Under the pieces are notes generated by a model. That model saw only the letters and a program-made list of their open reading frames with translations, made no database searches and was not told the origin of the DNA. Both the position numbers and the translations under genes were made by a program. A stretch of DNA of 64,000 nucleotides from Stomoxys calcitrans (Eukaryota; Arthropoda; Insecta; Diptera; Muscidae): positions 127,443,494 to 127,507,493 of the forward strand of contig NC_081552.1 in the NCBI RefSeq assembly GCF_963082655.1. Direction: 5' to 3'. Numbering within the stretch: position 1 is the first letter of the stretch; every line of letters begins with the position of its first letter. Positions 57,391 through 64,000 of the stretch are shown here, piece after piece.

Positions 57391-58001
57391 ATGAATAATT
57401 TAATATTCCAATACAATATTGTAACATTAATGCACATAAATACATTCCCATTTAATTTCTACCACTTTCTCCATTTTTTGGGTGCATTTCGCATGTATAG
57501 TTATTCGTTTCTTATTTTCACTTTCTCGATTTTTTTGCTTTGCGCTCCTCCAATTTAATTTATTTAGGGATTATGGAATTTTTTTAAGGCGTGCGTTTTT
57601 TTTTTGCCAAATTTATTTCCATCTAGGTACGCCAATTGTTTGTTGTCTTCTTTTGAATTACATCAGGAACACACAAAATGAACACGTGATTGTGTGGGGA
57701 GAAGCAAGAAATTTTGTTTTTGCATTCAATTGTGTATGCGTATATATATTTGGCCCATTTACACTTCTATTTACATAACACGTGTGATAGAGAACATAAT
57801 TTTGTTGAAACAGATACATAGGGTTTATGCCATTAAATAATAATTTTAATTCGTCCAGTTAAAAATTTGTTAAACATAAACTTTTTGTACCAATCACATG
57901 TCATGATTCATGGAACATTGAATTTCACAGTCAAATATTATCAAAACAATTAATCAATTTTGTTAAAAATATTTTTATAAATCAATGCCATTTTCTGTGA
58001 A
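57391..58001. other. No recognisable feature, AT-rich
   Basis: A 98-codon hydrophobic frame at 57482-57778 is Phe/Leu-rich because of T-runs and is unlikely to be a gene. Confidence 0.5.
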
Positions 58002-58382
58002 AGATGTTGGAAGTCATACCACCATGCAACGTGCACAATTTTAGGCACATCCAATGAGAATTGCGCCCTCTGCAGGTTCGAGAAATTAAGACGCAAGTTC
58101 GGCTTTTATGGAAGATATATTAAAACATGGACCAATTTGGCACATTTACAATCCCAACCGACCTACACCGACCTACACTAAAAAATTGTATTTGTGCAAA
58201 ATTTCAAGCGCTGAACATTACTCCTTTGAAAGTTACCGTTTTTACGACAGACAGACGGACGGATACGGCTGGATCGATTAAAATGTCATGAGGATCAAGA
58301 ACATATATACTTTATAGCGTCTTACATGAATATTTCGAGGTGGAATTAGTATACCCCTATCCTATGGTGGAAGGTATAAAAA
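58002..58382 (-). mobile_element. HINE fragment, subfamily A1, TATACCC end
   Basis: One unit plus the (GACG) tract and the GGAAGGTATAAAAA end. The hairpin end is missing. Confidence 0.65.
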
Positions 58383-58639
58383 CAAATGTTTTGAACCTGG
58401 GTTTGCAAATCATGAATGGCATGAGAGTCTGGTGTGCTACATGGTAGTACGTATATTTAAACAACTATCGCAACGAACGAATTTTTGCAAAATCCACAAA
58501 ATGTCAACTATTTTGTTTGTCAAGTCTCTACATACCTGCTTCAACAATTAATATTTTATATTCAATGTTAAAATTCGTTGAGAATTCACTGTTTCGCATG
58601 CAAATTTGGTAGTTGGTTCCTTCCTAGAGTTATTTTTTC

Positions 58640-59060
58640 TGTGTAGAGTCTTAGACTGCACCGAGACCGAATTGAGATATTATCTTTAGGATTCGCTTTC
58701 TCGACAGAGAGGAGTGGGAGGTGGATCACAGATGGCTCCAAGATGGAGTCAGTGAAGGGGCCTCTGCAGACACTCGAAATCGGTAAATATGTCGGTAAGA
58801 CTGCGAAACGAGTCTACGGTCGGGTAGAGGCCTGTGACATTTTAATAGTCGCAAATAAAATCCTGGAAAGGGATTTGCCGCCTCAAGACCTTGGATATGT
58901 CCCTTAAGGCTTTGAGTAAGTGAACAGTCAGTTCGATATATGTGGAGAAGTGTTTGCAATTCTTGAACAAATACCTGGCTCACTACACGGACAAGATAGT
59001 ATTCCGGAAAATGAAAAGACTGACCACCCGGATAGGCGCTTATCCTTAGAGTTCACAGTT
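58640..59060 (+). pseudogene. LINE RNase H fragment
   Basis: RWITDGSKMES carries the DGS of RNase H, and EVFAILEQIPG the downstream Glu block. Frames are broken. RNase H within a LINE is typical of I, LOA and R1-related groups. Confidence 0.45.
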
Positions 59061-59194
59061 TGTTTTCACCTTTTCCCCTGCTTTTCTTTTTCTCACCGTC
59101 CTATCTCAATGTGTCAGACTGCCTCCGAGTGAACTCATTTTTCATGGTGGGCTATTCATTCGCTATGAAAAACGTTTCCGATTATGCAACCATT

Positions 59195-59246
59195 AACGAA
59201 TTTCTCAACTTTCGGAAGACTAGGATATGCAAAGATCCTAATATAA
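59195..59246 (+). mobile_element. LINE ORF1 scrap left of a HINE
   Basis: 'tcggaagactaggatatgcaaagatcctaat' matches ORF1 repeats at 27300-27450. The LINE resumes at 60043 after the HINE. Confidence 0.55.
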
Positions 59247-60042
59247 AACAAGTAAAAGCGTGCTAAGTTCGGCCGGGCCGAACCTTATATACCCTCCACC
59301 ATGGATCGCATTTGTCGAGTTCTTTTCCCGGCATCTCTTCTTAGGCAAAACAGGATATAAGAAAAGATTTGCTCTGCTATTAGAGCGATATCAAGATATG
59401 GTTCGGCTTGGACCACAATTAAATTATATGTTGGAGACCTGTGTAAAATGTCAGCCAATTCGAATAAGAATTGCGCCATTTGGGCGCTCAAGAAGTAAAA
59501 TAGAGAGATCGATTTATATGGGAGCTGTATCGTGCTATAGACCGATTCAGACCATAATAAACACGTATTTTGATGCTCATGAGATGCTCGTACAAAATTT
59601 CAGGCAAATCGGATAATAATTGCGACCTCTAGAGGCTCAAGAAGTCAAGATCCCAGATCGGTTTATATGGCAGCTATATCAGGTTATGAACCGATTTGAA
59701 ACTTATTCGACACATAAGAATTGCGCACTCTAGAGGCTCAAGAAGTCAAGACCCACGGTCGGTTTATATGGCAGCTATATCAAAACATGGACCGATATGG
59801 CCCATTTACAATACCAACCGACCTACATGTATAAGAAGTATTTGTGTAAAATTTCAAGCGGCTAGCTTTACTCCTTCGGAAGTTAGCGTGCTTTCGACAG
59901 ACAGACGGATGGACGGACAGACGGACGGACATGTCACGACGAATATATACCCTTTATGGGGTCTCAGACGAATATTTCGAGTAGTTACAAACAGAATGAC
60001 GAAATTAGTATACCCACCATCCTATGGTGGAGGGTATAAAAA
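59247..60042 (-). mobile_element. HINE element, subfamily A1, short
   Basis: Both ends are present with few internal units. It splits a LINE ORF1 repeat at 'cctaatat|tctgagagtgcag'. Confidence 0.7.
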
Positions 60043-60733
60043 TCTGAGAGTGCAGTGACGGGAAACTCAATGCAGTCTAAAGAAGAGGGAGCAGACGATG
60101 AGACTATCATCCACTCCAAGAAGTCCACCTAATGGAGGAACAATGAAACCTCCACCGGAGCGAGGCCTTAATTCAGGAGCCATGGACGACCCGGAATAAC
60201 GTTTCTGGACTAAACCATACCAACTACCAATTATTCTATGCTAACACTGGTACTAGGCAGAGGACCTGCGTTATTTGTCATAAGAATTTAAATTATATAT
60301 TTTCCCCAGAATGGTCAATTTTGGATGCAACAGTGATGAGACAGGGAAACGGTGGAGGATACCTGGCATCACTTTATCTGCCTCGACTCTCCGACAGCGT
60401 CGCCTACGTCGAAGCTGCAACGGTTGGTGAGGAAAGCAAACCACACAAGAAATGAGGTACTAATAGGATGCGATGCGAACTCTCACCACATTTCGTGGGG
60501 TAGTACCAACATTAATAAGCGGGGCCAACCCCTGGCAGAATTCTTGAATACTAACGAACTAATAAAACTTATTATTGGTAACACCGGTACCTTTGTAAAT
60601 AGGATTAGGGAGGAGGTTTAAGATATGATAATATGTTCGGAAAATCTAATCGATGAGGTTCGGAATTGGAGGGTCTCCATGGAACATTCCTTCTCAGACC
60701 ACCGCTACATTAGGTTAAGAATATTGTACAAAA
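60043..60733 (+). pseudogene. LINE ORF1 end and endonuclease, decayed
   Basis: The first 80 bp match ORF1 repeats at 27672. NEVLIGCDANSHHISWGSTN and FVNRIREEV near 60450-60620 are the endonuclease C-terminus seen at 27840-28015. Stops and frame changes abound. Confidence 0.6.
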
Positions 60734-60789
60734 TTGAACAATGACTTATATTTACTATATACAACTCAATGTCAGTGCCGAATTTGGGT

Positions 60790-60901
60790 GCTTAAATTAT
60801 CCAATTTTCACCGGATTGTGACGAAAGGAGGTTTACATATATACCCGAGTTGGTCGGTATCCAAAGTTCGGCCCGGCCGAACTAATGCAGTTTTATTTGT
60901 T
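60790..60901 (+). mobile_element. HINE fragment, A2 hairpin end
   Basis: It ends with TTCGGCCCGGCCGAA and a mutated CAGTTTTATTTGTT. No body. Bases 60902-61025 are unassigned. Confidence 0.6.
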
Positions 60902-61025
60902 CACTGTATTTCTGAGGCAAGTGCATTTTTTTACCGATGTAGGGTAATGTCGAAAACAACACGTGCATGGGGTTGTAACCTTCATTCTATTCATCGAACA
61001 TACCGTCTATAATTAATTATTGTTA

Positions 61026-61262
61026 AACAAGTAAAAGCGCAGTAATTTCGGCCAAATAATTGCCGCCCCTAGAACCTTAAGAAGTTAAATGGCGCTATCG
61101 GTTTATATGAGAGCTATATCCGTTTAAAACCCGACTTGGACCACACTTGGCACTATAATTGAACCAAATCGAGTGGTAACAGCGCCTTGTAGAAGCTTAT
61201 GAAGTCAAATCGAAATATCATTTTAAATATATGGCAGCTATATAAGGTTATGAACTGATTTG
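61026..61262 (-). mobile_element. HINE fragment, A1 hairpin end
   Basis: AACAAGTAAAAGCGCAGTAA with half a hairpin (TTCGGCC only), then about 1.5 units. LINE sequence resumes immediately after. Confidence 0.6.
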
Positions 61263-62190
61263 GTCGATAGCGTTAATGACGCCACCAAGATGAAAAAATT
61301 ACTAACTGATGAGAGATTATAACCCGCCTGCTATGCAGACGATGTTATAATTCTTCTTAAGGGTAAGGATCCGAACCAGCTATGCATTAGGGCCAATTTG
61401 ACGCACCACGTTTTCTTAATAAAACGATTTCGATATCTGGCAAGGTCAAATATTTAGGAGTGGTCTTGGATAGGAAACTTCATTGGAAGTGTCACATTTG
61501 TTAGCGTACTGAGAAGGCTCTCAGATGTTGAGCACTATGTAGACGGGCCTTAGGTTCGAAATGGGGCTTGAATCCGAAGGTAGTTTCTGGTTCTATAGGA
61601 TTATATACCAATACTTATGATTAAACCAATACTTACTTACGCCTCAGTAGTTTGGTGGACTGCTATGGGGAATAAGTGCAACATAAGGACCAGATAACGG
61701 GGGAGAGATAAAGACCACGACCACTAGGGTACTCGAGACTCTCAAATAGCCGACTCATTGACATACAGATTAAGTGTCAGGCAGCCACTGCTGCTATGAA
61801 AATTAAGGCGTTGGGGGAATGGATTGAGGGTGGGAGCAGCTCATACCTTCGCGGTATAATAGAGGCGATGAAAGGAAACCTGGAAGGAAGGGACTAGTTT
61901 TCCGATCGCATATCTGAGATGAACCTTGAAGTCGAGTGCGAGGCCTGCAGTATAGCTATTGGTATCATAACGGGACACATAGGACTATGTGCTTACTTAT
62001 GTAAATCGGTGCAGTGTAAAATCAGTGATAGCCATTGTAGGGCATGCAAGGAAGATGATGAGACGTTGGAGTATTTAATTTGTCATTGTCTGACTTCGGT
62101 GCCTAACAGACACCGGCACTTGGGGGTGTGGTATGGAAAACAATTAAGGATTTTGTAAGTAGCAAGGAATTCATAACTTAAAATTGTTTT
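61263..62190 (+). pseudogene. LINE RT thumb, C-terminal knuckle and UTR start
   Basis: It opens with a block also found at 44739. A VKYLGVVLDRKLHWKC-like thumb follows near 61450. At 61919-62158 an open frame has CRACKEDDETLEYLICHC, a Cys/His knuckle, and ends GVWYGKQLRIL. The 3' UTR begins and is cut by the HINE at 62191. Confidence 0.6.
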
Positions 62191-63176
62191 TATACCCTCC
62201 ACCATAAGATGGGGGGTATACTAATATCGTCATTCTGTTTGTAACTACTCGAAATATTCGTCTGAGACCCCATAAAGTATATATATTCTTGATCGTCGTG
62301 ACATTTTATGTCGATCTAGCCATGTCCGTTCGTCCGTCCGTCCGTCTGTCTGTCGAAAGCACGCTAACTTCCGAAGGAGTAAAGCTAGCCGCTTGAAATT
62401 TTGCACAAATACTTCTTATTAGTGTAGGTCGGTTCGTATTGTCAATGGGCCATATCGGTCCAAAACCTGATATAGCTGCCATAAACCGATCTTGGGTCTT
62501 GACTTCTTGAGCCTCTAGAGTTCGCAATTCTTATCCCATTAGGATGAAATTTTGCACGACGTGTTTTGTTATGATATCCAACATCTGTGCCAAGTATGGT
62601 TTAAATCGGTCAATAACCTGATATAGCTGCCATATAAACCGATCTTGGGTCTTGACTTCTTGAGCCTCTAGAGTGCGCAATTCTTATCCGTTTGGAATGA
62701 AATTTTGCACGACGTGTTTTGTTATGATATCCAACAACTGTGCAAAGTATGGCTCAAATCGGTTAATAACCTGATATAGCTGCCATATAAACCGATCTGG
62801 GATCTTGACTTCTTGAGCCTCTAGAGGTCGCAATTATTATCCGATTTGCCTCAAATTATGTACTACGGATCCTCTCATGGCCATCAACATAGGTGCTTAT
62901 TATGATCTGAATCGGTCTATAGCCCGATACAGCTCCCATATAAATCGATCTCTCTATTTTACTTCTTGAGCTCCCAAAGGGCGCAATTCTTATTCGAATT
63001 GGCTGACATTTTACACAGGTCTCCAACATGTAATAATATAATAATAGCAGAGCAAATTTTTTCCTATATCCTTTTTTGCCTAAGAAGAGATGCCGGAGAA
63101 GAACTCGGCAAATGCGATCCATGGTGGAGGGTATATAAGATTCGGCCCGGCCGAACTTAGCATGCTTTTACTTGTT
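62191..63176 (+). mobile_element. HINE element, subfamily A1, in a LINE 3' UTR
   Basis: Full ends (TATACCCTCC to ACTTGTT). Comparison with 29581-29610 gives an exact empty site: the flanks join between two Ts with no target duplication. Confidence 0.75.
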
Positions 63177-63300
63177 AGAGGTTACTTTATAGTTTTTAGA
63201 GCGCAAAACAAGCCGATTACTGGCTTTGGTGTATGTTCATAGTGGCATGATGTGGATTAATATCTGCATCCCCTATTCAGCCTAACCTAACCTTACCTAA
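63177..63300 (+). mobile_element. LINE 3' UTR, continued
   Basis: Continues the UTR cut at 62190; ends with CCTAACCTAACCTTACC. Confidence 0.65.
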
Positions 63301-63329
63301 TAGATTTTTTCATTACACACAAAATAGCT

Positions 63330-64000
63330 GCAACACATTTGAAAATTGAAGAAAGTTTTGATTTGAACTCTTATCATTCTCCTATATACCTGTCATATTA
63401 TTTATCACTCACTATACAAAAAGAAAATCCAAAATTAAAGAGAAAAGCAACTAATTGGGAACTTTTTAGAATCCTAGACCAAAACGGCATAAACTCTTTT
63501 ACACCAATAGAGACAGAAAAAGACCTTGAACGAGATGTCTTTACATTAACCAATATTATACAAAGGGCAGGATGGAATAGTAAGCCAACTAGACATAAAC
63601 CAACACTGGGCCATACATACCCGTCGTACATAAGAAAAGTAAGACTATAAAAAGAAGCAACGTAAAAATGACAGATAAGCAGTTCTCCTGCCAAAAAAAA
63701 AGGATACTGAATAAAATGGTCCAAAGAGTACGTAAAGAGATATACACATTTAACAACAACACATTCAGAGAACTTATCTCAAATCTCACCTGTGATGGTA
63801 AAACTGATTACTCTTTATGGAAAGCTACCAAGCAACTCAATCAACCAAAAAACCTGAATCATCCCTTGAGAACGAGCCAAAATATATGGGCAAAATCAAA
63901 TACTGATAAAGCCAGAATTTTTGCGGAGCACTTAAGTTCAATATTTTCCAAGAAAGCACTGTCGATTCCATACAATGCCCAAAAGTTGAGCGTGAACACA
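63330..64000 (+). pseudogene. Jockey-type LINE ORF2, runs off the window
   Basis: The first 103 codons are open (63339-63650, KRKATNWELFRILDQNG), the stretch between endonuclease and RT. After a stop the reading continues with RVRKEIYTFNNNTF, YSLWKATKQLNQPK and ARIFAEHLSSIFSK, a set typical of the Jockey clade just before RT. RT itself would lie beyond the window. Confidence 0.6.

Noticed and set aside
57482..57778. 98-codon hydrophobic frame as a membrane protein
   Set aside because: Composition follows T-runs; no signal for transcription or splicing and no family resemblance.

Overview
The window looks like gene-poor, transposon-packed nuclear DNA from a higher fly. A muscid-type calyptrate (stable fly, horn fly or house fly group) is my inference from the repeat families; nothing in the sequence names the species. 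I found no convincing host protein gene, tRNA or rRNA in 64 kb. Almost every base that can be assigned belongs to a mobile element, often nested in or broken by another.

The one intact gene set is a gypsy-type LTR retrovirus (errantivirus) on the minus strand at 34695-41944. It has two 408-bp LTRs that read as identical and a 4-bp TATA target duplication. It also shows a tRNA-Lys type primer site, gag, a pol reached by a -1 frameshift signal, a spliced env and a polypurine tract. Every part needed for a retroviral cycle is open, so the insertion is young. It landed just past the end of an older repeat (33063-34690).

The commonest repeat is a non-coding element of 0.7-1.8 kb with central tandem units of about 150 bp and a (GTCC)n tract. 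One end is TATACCC..., with a motif block (CCCCATAAAGTATATATATT, then GTCGATCTAGCCATGTCCGT) that I recognise as DINE-1/Helentron-like (HINE). The other end is a GC-rich hairpin followed by ACTTGTT. There are at least three subfamilies: A1, A2 and a third at 32204. About 20 copies or fragments run through the window in both orientations. A second non-coding repeat, family B, has units of about 120 bp built on 'caaatgaaaggtatt' and a CTAG-T end; it is at 2545, 6369, 14090, 19430 and 46675.

The rest is decayed non-LTR retrotransposons and Tc1/mariner transposons. LINE remains include RNase-H-bearing LOA/I-like copies at 26080-29715, 43625-45585 and 59190-63300, ORF1 copies at 11560-14040 and 42331-43400, a Jockey-type copy on the minus strand at 20404-23100, and others at 16228, 50890 and 63330. 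The mariner remains are at 4069, 15147, 23676, 46250 and 56478. Nesting gives relative ages: LINEs are cut by HINEs, a family-B element is cut by a mariner foldback element, one HINE is cut by another, and the LTR retrovirus is probably among the latest arrivals.
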